Position numbers and translations under genes: made by a program. DNA of 64,000 bases from Vombatus ursinus (lineage: Eukaryota > Chordata > Mammalia > Diprotodontia > Vombatidae). The stretch is taken from positions 434,001 to 498,000 of the forward strand of contig NW_020954551.1 in assembly GCF_900497805.2 (NCBI RefSeq), given 5' to 3'. Below are positions 22,899-33,415 of this stretch, one piece after another (position 1 is the stretch's first letter; the number at the start of each line of letters is the position of its first letter). The notes beneath the pieces were generated by a model that was not told where the DNA came from, did no database searches, and saw nothing but the letters and a program-made list of their open reading frames with translations.

Positions 22899-22900
22899 TA

Positions 22901-22980
22901 TTAGCTCGTAATTATGGAAATGGGTTTTAATATTTCCGTGTTTTATACTTCAAATTAAACATTTCCATAATGAGAACTAA
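22901..22980. mobile_element. 80-bp palindromic mariner-type MITE
   Basis: Exactly 80 bp, beginning TTAG and ending CTAA, flanked by TA on both sides (22899-22900 and 22981-22982). The arms pair: TTAGCTCGTAATTATGGAAATG against the reverse complement of the right end, TTAGTTCTCATTATGGAAATG. ATTATGGAAATG and CATTTCCATAAT are a perfect 12-bp pair. Pairing can extend through a GTTTTAAT/ATTAAAC stem to a small loop. Length, TTAG..CTAA ends and TA duplication all match the plan of the mariner MITE MADE1, but the sequence is not MADE1. Confidence 0.7.
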
Positions 22981-23059
22981 TAATTGATTCAAAAATTATT
23001 CATTCATTTCCTTTGACCATTTATCCAGTGCACTTATGTTAAAATATTAATTGAGGGCC

Positions 23060-23560
23060 CCAGAGAAGTCAAGAATAAGAGAAGATAGAAAGGATACTTC
23101 CCACCATCTATGACTCCCCAAGAAGTGAACTGATTCTCCCGAGCCTAGTTAAAGAATGACATTGATCCCCTGTGTTATCCTTTAAGAAATGTTATGTTAC
23201 GTTACATTACATTAAGAAATGTCCAATCAGTCACCTGAAAAAGCCCTTTGAGTGACAAATCTTCCAGAATTCAGCCCGGTAGAGGCCCAGAGAGCCAAAG
23301 CAGCTAGGGAACATGGAGGCTCAAGGGGTAGTTTTTTATGCTCAAGTTGATAGGAACAAAAAGACCAAGGTTGGCTCAACCCGTAGGGATCATAGGGAGG
23401 CTGCCCAAAGGGTAGGTAATCTGTGGTTTGTCATTGAGTCCACTGATGTTTCTTGAACGGAGCTGGTGAGAATATGTTCTTATGGTTGTCTGTGGCCAGA
23501 AGACTGAGGCGCCATCTATATGGTGGCCATTTGTTTGAGGCAATAATCAGCTTAAAAAAT
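23060..23560 (-). repeat. Possible LTR-like fossil
   Basis: On the minus strand a CATAAAAAACTA box at about 23330 has a mixed 220-bp segment upstream and a GC-richer segment downstream, which is the layout of U3 with TATA and then R. No internal genes and no paired copy are recognised. A 43-bp word inside it (23428-23470) recurs inverted at 21278-21320. Family and age are undecided. Confidence 0.25.
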
Positions 23561-23594
23561 CAAAGAAAACTGGACATTTGGCATCATGTTGACC

Positions 23595-23669
23595 AAGGAA
23601 GGAAGGAAGGAAGAAAATAAGGAAGGAAAGAAAGAAGGAAGGAAAGAAGAAAAGGAGGAAGGAAGGGAG
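23595..23669. repeat. (GGAA)n purine-rich simple repeat
   Basis: About 75 bp of GGAA and GAAA units, all purine on the plus strand. No coding content. Confidence 0.95.
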
Positions 23670-23824
23670 CCATCATTTGAATTTTTCACTGTCGACCTAG
23701 GGTATATTGCCGTGGTATGAATCTAGGTGAAGAGGCAGTGAGGATGACTGCATAAGCTTTCTGCTCTTTTGTTCCTAGGTTCAATTGACTTTAAGAAGCA
23801 CCCTAGCACTTTCTTCTGTAATGC

Positions 23825-23990
23825 TCTCGGGCTTAGGCTGGGGAAGATTTAGGTTTAAATCCTGCCTCTGACACTGCAGATAATTGTGCTAGCCTGGTCG
23901 AACCCCCTGACCTCTGTGTGCCTCAGGCTCCCCAGGACTCTAAAGTTGCCAGTATGGTGCGTGCAGAATGGCACTTTGAATTGATTGGAT
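23825..23990 (+). repeat. tRNA-derived SINE with 'TTGCAGAGAAGGTGC'-type 3' domain
   Basis: 'gatttaggtttaaatcctgcctctgacac' head, then 'gcctcaggctccccaggactctaaagttgccag' and a short GGTGC block. Third copy of this family in the window, truncated at the 3' end. Confidence 0.6.
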
Positions 23991-24096
23991 AGGATAAAGT
24001 CTTCTTTCACTAGAAGCAAAAGTAATTTTCAGAGAAGTCGGGCTAAGGTTGAAGAAGAGGAAAGGTCCCCCAGGAGGGCTGGATCTTCATGAGGGA

Positions 24097-24150
24097 GTGT
24101 GGTGTGGTGTGGTGTGGTGTGGTGTGGTGTGGTGTGGTGTGGTGTGGTGG
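24097..24150. repeat. (GGTGT)n pentanucleotide tandem repeat
   Basis: About ten perfect GGTGT units, the last changed to GGTGG. Perfect arrays like this are usually young and length-variable. Confidence 0.97.
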
Positions 24151-24151
24151 A

Positions 24152-24320
24152 AGAAGCCCACGGTCAGGCTCTGAGGGCACATCTTGCCACATACTAGCCT
24201 CTGAGCCTTAGTTTCCTCATCTCTACAATGAAGATAATGACCGCCCCAGTTACAGTATGAGCTGGTTGTGAGGCTCATGTGTGACTGAGAGGGTGAAAGC
24301 AGTTTGAAAGCTGGTGAGGA
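24152..24320 (+). repeat. MIR/Ther-1 SINE fragment
   Basis: 'ctctgagccttagtttcctcatctctac', AATGAAGATAATGACCGCCC, 'ttgtgaggctcatgtgtgac' and 'agcagtttgaaagctgg' correspond to CORE and tail. The head is missing, and the (GGTGT)n array sits in its place. Confidence 0.7.
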
Positions 24321-24811
24321 CCCCACAAGGACATGGCCTGAAGGTGAAGCTCCGGACTTGGCAGAGCCGGGTTTGATCTTGGGTCCATCTCACAGGCCGT
24401 GATCCTTTGGACTTCTGCTTCCCCTGGAATGCCCCATTTTCCCTGATTCCATTAGGATTTGGCCCATTTTGCCTCTGCCTTAGGCATCCATCCCTTGGAG
24501 CATAAGAATATAAAATGGGTGGATTCTAAGCTCCCAAAGAAATGCTCAGGTGAACACAGTGCCAAATGAAGAGCAGACTTGATTCAGCCTGACCAAAAAA
24601 CCGCCAAACAGGAAAGAGTCTGGCTGTGATTGGTCAGATTAGTCCTTTTTCACCCTCTCCAGGAGCCCAGAGAGGACGTGAGGCTCCCAGCTTTCGCTTC
24701 CAGGCAGGACCCTTCAGAAAAGGGGAAACCATTTGGGGTCACCCCGACTTCCAGACCCGGGGTTCTGTCCTGGGCTTGCGACTCTCATGCAAGGGGAAAG
24801 TCCTCAGGAGG

Positions 24812-25060
24812 CAGCCAGGTGATGCAGTACATAGAAGGTCTGGAGTCAAGAAGACTCACGTTCAAATCCAGCCTTAGACATTTACTAACTGTGTGACCTT
24901 GGGCAAGTTACAACCTCTGGCTGCCTCATTTTCCTCACCTGTAAAAGAGGGATCATAATAGCACTGACTCCCAGGGTTGTGGTGAGGGTTAAATGAGATA
25001 GTATTTATAAAGTGCCTGGCACATAGTAGGTGTTTAAGAAAGGCTTCCTTCCTTCCTTTC
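24812..25060 (+). repeat. Ther-1/MIR SINE, full length with L2-type tail
   Basis: 'ggcagccaggtgatgcagtac' head, 'gttcaaatccagcc', TGTGTGACCTTGGGCAAGTT, 'cattttcctcacctgtaaaag', 'gttgtggtgagggttaaatgag' and an L2 tail, GTGCCTGGCACATAGTAGGT. A short TTCC run follows. The L2-like 3' end is the known mark of Ther-1/MIR. Confidence 0.9.
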
Positions 25061-25064
25061 TCCA

Positions 25065-25380
25065 TTCTTCAGGACTGCTAGAGAAGCAAACGTCCCAATG
25101 ACGAGGTGATTCTCTCCTTCCTCTGGTACCCACCTAGTCCTTTGACCTCAGAGCACTGCCCTGAGGTGGAGGCTCCCTATTTTGGGAAAGGACTGGGGGC
25201 TATCAGAGAGGTGACCCCTCTCCTCTTGTCCCCCCCACAATTTGGATTCTTCTTTGTGCTGGTGGAGGTTCCGGTGCAGCTGTACTCTCTCCCAGTGAGG
25301 CTCGGGCCCCAGCTGCTCCGGGGCTCTGCGTCCTGTCAGGTCTGAGAACTCATCTGTGTGAACCAGGACAGTTTCACCCT
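25065..25380. other. Unassigned stretch
   Basis: Mixed sequence between a SINE and an L3 copy. A 79-codon frame on plus has no recognised family. Confidence 0.3.
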
Positions 25381-25384
25381 AGGA

Positions 25385-26055
25385 GGTTTGGGCCAGGATA
25401 TCTGCTAGCTCTCATACCTAGAAAGTTTTTCCTGACCTCTCAAGCCTCAGTTTGCCTCTTTGTACTTCTACCTGTGACTCCTGGCTCTGCCCTCTGGGCC
25501 AAGCAGAGCAAGTGTAATCCATGACAGCCCTTCAGATACTTTAAGGCAGTGTTCATGTCCCTTCCCGCAACTATCTTCCCCAGGCTAACCCTCCCTAGTT
25601 CTGTGACTGGTCCTCATAAGGATGCCATGGGCTCCAGGCCCTTCTCCATCCTGGTCATGCTTTTCTCGGCCTTCTTCAGTTTATCACCATCGTTCCTTTA
25701 CCACGGCACCCAGAACTGAAGGCCGAGCTCAGGTGAGGTTTGATGAGAGCAGAGGACAGTGAGATGATCACCTCCCTGTTCTGGGACTTCTTTAGGCTGC
25801 CCTTCATATTAGGATTCCAAATCAAGTTGATTCAGCCTGCAGCCCTCTGTGAGTTCTAGTCTTTGTTGATTTCAAATAGACCTCACCACCGTTAATGATA
25901 TGGTGGACTCTCCCTCCTTTCCATGTTATTCTCAGTAGTGGGTTACTTCCTCAGGTTTATGAGAAGGGGCTTTGGTCATCCTCTCCAGTTTTGGGCATCT
26001 TGTAATTCAGAAAGATGCTTGATAGTTCTGACCACTTATACATTTCTGGCTAATC
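25385..26055 (-). repeat. L3/CR1 LINE fragment, antisense
   Basis: The plus strand follows the antisense of CR1-type ORF2: 'agaaagtttttcctgacctc', 'ctctgccctctgggccaagcag', 'gacagcccttcagatactttaag', 'ccatcctggtcatgcttttctcggcc', ACGGCACCCAGAACTGAAGG, 'agcagaggacagtgagatgatcacctccctg'. This is the ordered C-terminal part of the reverse transcriptase ORF and the 3' region, with many changes. Confidence 0.85.
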
Positions 26056-26059
26056 TATA

Positions 26060-26255
26060 ACTTCTCCCAGTGTTGGGAGAAATTTTGATCACATAAAATT
26101 GAAAAGTTTTTGTACAAACAAATCCAATAAAGTTAAGATTTAAAGGGAAAAACATAACTGGGGAAAGTGTTTTGTAGCAAGTTTCTCTGACAGAAAGGTT
26201 TCATTTCCGAGATTAATAAAGAGCTGATTGACTACATGTCAGGATGAGCTCTAGT
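26060..26255 (+). repeat. L1 ORF2 fragment, sense
   Basis: 'gatcacataaaattgaaaagtttttgtac' (D-H-I-K-L-K-S-F-C-T), 'ggggaaagtgttttgtagcaag', TTTCTCTGACAGAAAGGTTT match the sense strand of the ORF2 region seen antisense at 47440-47570. Old, no tail. Confidence 0.75.
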
Positions 26256-26327
26256 GACATCATTAATTCCATTTTATTACCAAACTAGCTCCTTGGTTGT
26301 CATTTGTGGAACTAAGGTCGCCAAAAT

Positions 26328-26485
26328 CTGTGTGTGTATATGTGTGTATATATGCATGGATAAACATACACACACACAAATATATATGAATGCATACACA
26401 TGTGTGTACATATGCACAGGTGTGCATATAGAATATGTATATTTCTTTACATGTATACATCTATAGATGTGTATGTGTTTATATA
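26328..26485. repeat. TG/TA-rich compound microsatellite
   Basis: Alternating TGTGTATA, ACACAC and ATACATA units over about 160 bp, imperfect. The open frames here (26254-26540) are repeat translations. Confidence 0.93.
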
Positions 26486-26519
26486 AACTCTCATGCAAGT
26501 GATTGATCATGAGATTGAA

Positions 26520-27340
26520 ATGCGTCTGACAAAAAAACAAGTCTTCCTGTATACCATGAAGAAGAAAGGGTTATTCCTTAGTATCATGGACAATAAAATA
26601 TTTTCAAATTTTTGTCATTGGTAATGAGGGTAAGTCATATTTTAAAATCTTTTATCTATGGCTTAAAGACTTTTAAATATTTCACCTTTTGATGGGAATG
26701 TCCCTGAGGTTAAACAGTGTTGAATAATTCAGTAAGTAGAATAAATACAAGTACAGGTGATACATTAAATTTTACCCAACCAAGTTAATTTCAGTGAGTT
26801 GAGTCACAAATTTTGGTGGGTCATTGTGCATGTACACACAGTGTGTGTCAGGTCCTGGCTTTCTTCTTAGATAGGAGAATGCAAATTGTAGACCAGAGAT
26901 CTTAGTAAGGAACTCTTTTTGTTCTGGAAGATTACCAGTGATAACACACAACAATTATTTTGAATAGACAGAATGGCTGCTTCTAATGGGCAGATACGGA
27001 GAGATTCTGTCTTTGGCCAGAGGAGAGGAGTGATTAAAAAAACTAAAGTCAGTGGAGTGGATGAAATACAAAAATGTAGCTACTTCAGTTAGTTGGCTGA
27101 GCTGTTTGCCACTGCCATTTTGAAAGGGATTTTGTCTATCATTGTGCTGATAATTGCTCCTGATAAAAGGTGATCAGGCTTGGCCATGGAGTCCTGTGAT
27201 CTAAATGTCATTGAAAATGTTCATTCATTTCAAGAGACAAATGTTGGGGGAGGCAGATGTTTGTCTTCTCTTAATTGCCTGTTATGGGAACATTGTAAGG
27301 ACTAGGATCTCATTGATTAAGGAAAGTGTCCATTGCAGGT
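26520..27340. other. Unassigned unique-looking stretch
   Basis: About 820 bp with no recognised repeat between two L1 fragments. Composition is balanced and AT-rich. 27060-27310 in particular looks like single-copy sequence. No gene recognised. Confidence 0.35.
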
Positions 27341-27344
27341 TTTT

Positions 27345-29060
27345 GGTTTTTAAGTTTTGTTAATGTGTTTCATTTTTTACATTACAAACATTTATAGATT
27401 TTCCCTATTCCTTGAGAGGTCTCTTGTCATTAGTAAAACAGTTAAGCAAAGCTAAACCTCATCTTCAGAGTACACATGACGTTCCACATCGTAGCACCTC
27501 CCCTTATTTTTAAAAATTGTTTTTAATGAGCAGAAATCCCTTTTCTCTCCCCCTCATCTCCCACCCCATTGAAAAGAAGAGAAAAGAAAAGCAATCTCTT
27601 GTAACAAATGTGCATCATCAAGAAAACAGACCCCCCTGTTGGCCCCTTAAATCCATCGTCACTTTGTTCAGAGGCTGGTAGCAGCTTCATTGTCAATCTG
27701 GTGGAACCGTGGGCTCTCAGTCTATTGATCAGAGTTTTTGCAACGTTTGTAGTTGCTTGTCTTTACGATGTTGTTGTTATTATTATATAATTTGTCCTCC
27801 TTTTCTGCTCATTTCATTTGTTTATGAGTTTATAAAGGCCTGCAAAATTGTTCATTTTTATAATATTGATGTCATAGTATAAATTGTTCATCTAGTTCTG
27901 CTGCCCTCACCCTCTGTCAATTCATATAAGTCTTCCATCTGTTTCCTTCTAATAGCACAATAATATTCCATCACATTATATACCATAGCTTTTTCAACAG
28001 TTCCTTAATTCAAGGGCATCTCATTAGTTTCCAGTTTTTTTTACCGCCCCAAAAAGACTTGTTATAAAATAAGACCTTTTCCTATTTCTTTGATCTTTTG
28101 GGAGGTATAGGCCTAGCAGTGGGGGCTAGCTGGTTTAAAGGGCATGCTTTGTATAGAATTCCAAATTTCTTTCCCAAATGGTTCTATCTATTCCCAACTC
28201 CATCAGTGGGGCATCCATATGCTAGTTTTCCTACAGCCCCTCCCAACATTTATCATTTTCTTTTTTTGGTCATCTTTGCCAATCTGATTGATGTGAGGTA
28301 GAATCTGAGCTGACTTAATTTGCCATCTTCTAATTAGCAGTGATTGGGAGCATTGGTTTTTTCATGTGGCTGTAGACAGCCTGAGTTTCTTCCCTTAAGA
28401 ATTAACTGCCTCTTAAAATCTTAAAATCCTTTATCAATTGGGGAATGACTCTTACTCTTGTAAATTTGAATCAGTTCTTTATTAATCTTGGAAATGAAAC
28501 CTTTTTGTCAGAGAAACGCTACAAAACATTTTTCCCCAGTCATTTTTTCCCTTTAAATCTTAACTTTATTGGATTTGTTTGTACAAAAACTTTAAAATTT
28601 TATGTGATCAAAATTTTTCATTTTGTCTTCTGTGATCCCCTCTCTTCCTCGCTTGGTCATGAACTTTCTTTTGTCCGTGGATCTGATAATTTTTTCCATG
28701 TTTCTCTCATTTGTTTTCAGTATGACCTTTCATAATTAGGTCATAAATCCATTTGGAGCTTATCTTTGTATAAGGTAGGACATATGGTTTGGATTGAACT
28801 CCTTCCATACTGCTCTCCAAATTCCATAGCAGTTTTGTCTCATGTGAGTCCTTATCTCGGTAGCGAGGATGTCTGTGCTTGTCCTTTTGCCGGGTACTGG
28901 GTACATTTGCTTCCGTATGTTCTGCACCTAATCTATTCCACTGCTCAATCTATTTTTTTTAACCAAAACCAAATTGTTTTGAAAGTTACTGCTTTGTAGT
29001 ATAATTTGAGCTTTGGCACTGCCAGGCACTCTCTACTCCTTTTCGTTGTTTAATGGAATA
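27345..29060 (-). mobile_element. L1 LINE 3' part, antisense, about 1.7 kb
   Basis: Plus-strand landmarks in order: 3' UTR ('cccctcatctcccacccc'), 'aattcatataagtcttcc', AGCACAATAATATTCCATCA, 'catagctttttcaacagttcc', 'atcagtggggcatcc', 'catcttctaattagcagtgattggg', 'cctttatcaattggggaatgac', 'tttttgtcagagaaacgc', 'gatctgataattttttcc'. These are the antisense of the ORF2 C-terminal region. Strongly diverged, the older L1 type. No complete ORF. Confidence 0.85.
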
Positions 29061-29124
29061 GGCTGAATGATGATTTGCAAACCCTTTTGCAAAAAAAGAT
29101 CCAAAGAGCTGTTTTCTTAACTAA

Positions 29125-29390
29125 GATAACCAGAGGCAACATGGCAAAGGGCATAGAAGCCTGCCCTTGAGTCAGCAAGACCATAGTTCAGATCCTACCT
29201 CCAAGAATCACTAGTGAACTGTGTGGCCATGGGCAAGGCGTGTGACCTCGCCAGCCTTCAGCTTCATCATGTATGTCAATGGCATGATCACAGCTTCAGC
29301 CCCGGCCTCCCCAGGTTGTGGTGGGGCCGTCAAGAACTTTGGAAACTTCACATCAGTGTCAGGTGCCATCAAAAACTAGTAATGATGTGA
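29125..29390 (+). repeat. Ther-1/MIR SINE, diverged
   Basis: 'agaagcctgcccttgagtcagcaagacc', 'agttcagatcctacctcc', TGTGTGGCCATGGGCAAGGC, 'ccttcagcttcatcatg', 'ccccaggttgtggtgggg'. Complete in layout but one of the most diverged copies. Confidence 0.72.
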
Positions 29391-29439
29391 ATCTTTACTC
29401 TAAACCCGCGGGGCGTCTTCAGAAACAACCCTTGCCTTA

Positions 29440-29575
29440 CCAGAGTCATCCATCCATTTGACTGTTTAGCGTAGGTTCTGTGAGAGTCAGGGTTGTTTCG
29501 AACTTAGCACAATGCCTGCTACACAGAGGAGCTTAGTAAATGATTATTGGTTGATTGATTGATTGATTGATTGAA
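29440..29575 (+). repeat. L2 LINE 3' end with (TTGA)n
   Basis: 'acttagcacaatgcctgctacacag', GCTTAGTAAATGATTATTGG and then six TTGA units. L2 ends in such tetramer repeats. Confidence 0.82.
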
Positions 29576-29700
29576 TTCAGTTCAGCATTAAGCATCCATT
29601 GAGGTAGGTACAGAAAATATATTAAAAATCTAGATGAGACACTGTCCTTGGCCTTACGGTGTTTGTGCCCCAATAGGGGGATCTGTCACACACCAACAAG
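29576..29700 (-). repeat. L2 LINE 3' end, antisense
   Basis: 'ttcagcattaagcatccattgagg', GACACTGTCCTTGGCCTTAC and 'tgccccaatagggggatc' are the complement of an L2 3' region. It faces the plus-strand L2 at 29440-29575. Confidence 0.65.
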
Positions 29701-30435
29701 TCTAATCCAGAGTGTGACCAGTGTCTGGGCATTCTGGGCCCTCTGGGTGCCGGCCAGTCTTGAGGACTCCCTCCTTCCTGGAACATGCTTTGCCCCTCCT
29801 AACTTGTGGGCTCTATTCAGTAAGCAAGAAGTAGCTGCTGAAAATTTTTGAGCACCAAAACGATGCTCTCTCATTTCTGCACTGGGGAGATTAATTTGAT
29901 GGTTGCATATGACAGACGTAGTTGTTGCAGGGGTAGAGGGGAGGTAAGAATGCTCTTTTTGGTGATTGCGTCATTGGTGGAGAATGGGGAGAGAGGATAG
30001 TCATCAGTGATCACAGAATGAATCAGATTGACCATGCATTGATCTGGCCCATTTTTAAGTGGTGGAGTTAAAAAGACTGACCTTTCCTTAGTCTAAATTA
30101 ACCATTTATACAGATGTAGGAGGAGAATTATTGGGGAGCGGTTTTTTCCCAAATAAACTTTTCAGTAAATTAAATGTATTGCTTATGAAGCTCTGGGAAT
30201 TCTCACCCCAAATCACAGGCCCTTGAGATGTCACATGAAATGATCGACAGAGAGCAAAATATGGGGTGGGTAGGCTCAGTGAAAACTGAGTTGTACTATC
30301 TAGTTGAAATTTTTTTCAAAGTAAGTACAGTCAAAGGAGTGGCACTTTTTGGACAAGACACCTCACCCTCACTGCCATCCCAGCTGCCCAAGACTGGGCT
30401 CTTTGGCCCTTTGTGGTCCAATAACGAGGACTGGA
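29700..30435. other. Unassigned stretch
   Basis: Mixed sequence, no recognised repeat or gene. The overlapping frames at 29648-29874 and 30228-30488 lie on both strands, which argues against coding. Confidence 0.3.
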
Positions 30436-30439
30436 CGTT

Positions 30440-30560
30440 GGAAGGTCTTGAGTCACGTTCCTTGCTCTGCCTTCGGTTCATTGTGTAACCTCAAACAGAC
30501 CACTGGAGCACATTCTCTTAGTTTCCTCAGAACGTGTTTTTTTTTTTTTGTTTTGTTTGG
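30440..30560 (+). repeat. Degraded MIR-like fragment with T run
   Basis: 'tgagtcacgttccttgctctgcc', 'attgtgtaacctcaaacag', 'cttagtttcctcag', followed by a run of 13 T. Weak match. Confidence 0.45.
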
Positions 30561-30656
30561 TTTTTTCTCAAAAAATAAACAATCGTGAGAACACCTGGAT
30601 GTAATAGGATGGGTCATTTACAGGGCTTTGGCTGATCCTTAGTGTTCCTAGGGTGT

Positions 30657-30890
30657 TTAGGCGGCTAGGTGGCGCCATAGTGCGTAGAATGCAGGCTTGG
30701 CTTCAGGAAGGCCCATCTTCTGGAGTTCAAATCTGGCCTCAGACACTTCCTAGCTGTGTGACCCTGGGCAAGTCACTTCACCCTGTTTGTCTCAGTTTCC
30801 TCATCTGTAAAATGAGTCAGAGAAGAAAATGGGCAAGCCCAAATCGGGTCACAAAGAGTCAAGCAGCCGCAGAGTATTTGACGTGTGTTG
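30657..30890 (+). mobile_element. Mar-1 CORE-SINE, internally deleted tail
   Basis: Sense copy: GGCGGCTAGGTGGCGCCATA head, 'ggagttcaaatctggcctcagacac', TGTGTGACCCTGGGCAAGTC, 'tctcagtttcctcatctgtaaaatgag', then 'cagagaagaaaatgggcaag' joined directly to 'gggtcacaaagagtcaag'. About 25-30 bp of the usual tail between these blocks is absent. Confidence 0.88.
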
Positions 30891-31171
30891 TATTTGACTG
30901 TTAACCGTCGTAGAGAGGCAGTATTGAACTATGGTACGTTTATTTAGGTTTCCATCGAGTTGTTAAAATGTTTTAAGTAGCGCTGTTGTGATTTTTTCTA
31001 TCCTTCTAGTAGTAACATCATTAAATGATAAATATTAGCCCCCGTCTTCTGGTGAACGAGGAGTCCACAGTTTGACTGGCATCGCTCACTTAGTTTTTAC
31101 TGTCTTGGACAATTGGGACCTAAAATCTTCTCACTGTAAGGCCCTTGAACTGAGTCGTGTATTTCCGTCAA

Positions 31172-31250
31172 TGTATTTGACCAAACATTTATTAACTGTC
31201 TACTGTGTATAAAGGCATCATGAAGGAAAAAAGACACGTGTCCAAAGACC
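31172..31250 (-). repeat. L2 LINE 3' end, antisense, short
   Basis: 'ttgaccaaacatttattaactgtctactgtg' is the complement of an L2 terminus. Little else remains. Confidence 0.6.
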
Positions 31251-31264
31251 CCAAATCATAACCT

Positions 31265-31795
31265 CTAGTCCGGCTCGTAGCTTAGGAGGAATCCAGACCA
31301 GCTTTTACTCGAAGGCTTCAGTTGGAGGAGGGACCTCTGCTTCCCAAGGCAGCGCGGTCCCTTTGGGACAGCCCTAATCATAATTGGCCATTTTGGATCA
31401 TCCACTCTCTGCTCCTCCTTCGGGCCTCTCCTTTGCTCACGTGGCAGCCCGTCAGATACTTGAACAGCCCCCATCACGTCATGTTCCTTCCAGCTCTCTA
31501 AGCTAAGCGTCCCCAATTCTTTGACCAACTTTCATATGACATCATCCCCAGTCTCTTCACCTCCCTGGTTGCCCTCTCCTGGATTTTGACCGGCTTGGTC
31601 GTGTCCTTCCTAAAACACGGTATCCCCTGCTCTGCTCTGGCTTTGGTCTGGTCAGAGCCATGTTTAGTAGAATTATCACCTCCCTCAGTCTTAATGTTCT
31701 CTCTCTTAACGTGGCCGAGATAGCATTTAGCTTTTTGGCTGCAATGTTGCCCGTTGAGTCCTGTTGCAAGACTCATTCTGGTTCACCAGGGGACT
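31265..31795 (-). repeat. L3/CR1 LINE fragment, antisense
   Basis: Ordered antisense landmarks: CCCAAGGCAGCGCGGTCCCT, TTTGGGACAGCCCTAATCAT, 'gatacttgaacagcccccatcacg', 'tcccagtctcttcacctcc'-like block, 'tggttgccctctcctgg', 'gtccttcctaaaacacgg', 'gtagaattatcacctccctcag', 'gatagcatttagctttttggctg'. Same order as in the copy at 25385. Confidence 0.85.
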
Positions 31796-31799
31796 CCTC

Positions 31800-33285
31800 T
31801 CAGAATGAATAAAAACCATCGGGAATAGAAATGATTGCTCAAAAGTAGCTACTCCCTCCTCCACCAGAGTTGCACTCGGATGCCTCACCATGACTTCACA
31901 GTAGCCTGGGAGGTTGTTGAAAGCGCTGGTAATGGAGAGAGGAGACTTGTATGTAGCTGGAGCGACCAAGGGGCAATGTCATATCTCTGGGCCCTCCCGC
32001 CAAGGACCTGCCTACATAAGCGCATCGCCAGATACTTGGCCACCGGGAGCTGACCCGTTTTAGAAACAGCAACTCATACAGTCCTAAGATACAGGGGAAC
32101 CGCAGTTACAGTAACCCTGCTCGTGAAGTCATGGATCCTTGAAATATTGAAGTAATTGACCTGGTTAAAGAGAAATTACACGTTTGTTCCTTTAGAGGCA
32201 GTTGGCACATCTAGAGCACAGTAGAAATGTTCAGGTGAACTTACTGTGTCTAAAGGGATAAAAGGAAAGCAGATGAGGAGCAGATGTGAGTCTTGTCTGA
32301 AGACCAGAACCTTGATCATCAAAGATGGTATTTGTTTTTTGGTATTTAGAGAGGACAATGGCTATGTAAAAAATACAAGCTGGATCGCTTTCCAGAAGTA
32401 ATGTAGGGCCTATTTCTTATGCAATCCTTTGGGGAAAATATGCACACTCTGAGGAGATTCTGGACCTCGTCCTGGTAAAGAAGGCCAACGGTAATAAATA
32501 AGTGAGAAGCTGCAGCACTTCCTCCTCCTCCTCGGGACACGAGGGGATGGTATTGACTAACATGGGGGGTGCGTCGCTGGGTGTTCTGTCCCTGGTACGT
32601 CTGGTATGAGTCAACTGCTTGGGAGATTCTTTTGGAGAGAAGTAATTGTGGGACACGTTGAGAGCCGATGTTAATGGTGTACTTAACTCCGAGGACTTGA
32701 TGGGCCAACTGGCCTTTTGTTGCCCTTTCAGTCCTTCTGACTTAATATATGGCAGCATTAGTGATCTCATTAAAACCAGTGCCACTTTTCCCTGCTAGCA
32801 AATTGAGAAACTTTAGCATGTGGGGAACATACCACATGGCAGGCACCATCACCGTACCACACAACACTACACTTTTCCATTTGGACACAATTGTGAAGAA
32901 ACGATTGATTCCAGATCTTGTCTAAGTTATGACTTGGATGGCCACTGATTTTTTTAATTAACTTTCTACCAGATGGTGGAAAACAGGTTCGTATCAGGCC
33001 CCGACTTGGGCGTGATTGGTTCGATATGACGTGGAAGCTGATTGTTACCAAATACATCACTGCATAAAAAAACCAAAACAAAACAAAACAAAACAATCTC
33101 ACCTAAACTAGTGCAATGTTTGGGACAGTAGTCTTGAAAGGTAATTTTTTACCTCTATATCTAGTTCAGAGGTATGTTTGCAAGTTTAATAAAATACTGT
33201 CTGTTAGCCCTTGGAGATCTTGGGAATAATGTCACTTTGTAAACCAAAGTGACAGTGAGTCACGGAATGCAGAGACTAATTGCCC
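31800..33285. other. Unassigned stretch with an (AAAAC)n tract
   Basis: About 1.5 kb without a recognised transposon except (AAAAC)n at 33066-33096. Open frames of 108-122 codons on the minus strand at 32346-32785 and 32770-33102 overlap each other in different frames and have no recognised domain. Confidence 0.35.
33066..33096. repeat. (AAAAC)n simple repeat
   Basis: Five AAAAC-type units after an A run. It may be the tail of an unrecognised retrocopy. Confidence 0.9.
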
Positions 33286-33289
33286 ATCT

Positions 33290-33415
33290 TGGTAGTTTCT
33301 GCTCTTCACTCCTAGTTTTGTCTGCTGGGGCCAAACAGAATGTCTTTAACCTCTTTTCTGTGAAGCGGCGCTTCAGTTACTTGAAGACTGCTGTCCTGGG
33401 ATAGCAGACCTCAGA
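33290..33415 (-). repeat. L3/CR1 fragment, antisense, first part
   Basis: 'ctcctagttttgtctgctggggccaaacag' and 'cttcagttacttgaagactgctgtcctgg' match the same antisense L3 segment present at 25470-25555. The copy continues at 33601 after a MIR3 insertion. Confidence 0.65.

Noticed and set aside
24097-24150. Telomere-like or CRISPR-like short repeat array
   Set aside because: GGTGT is not the vertebrate telomere unit, and there are no spacers.
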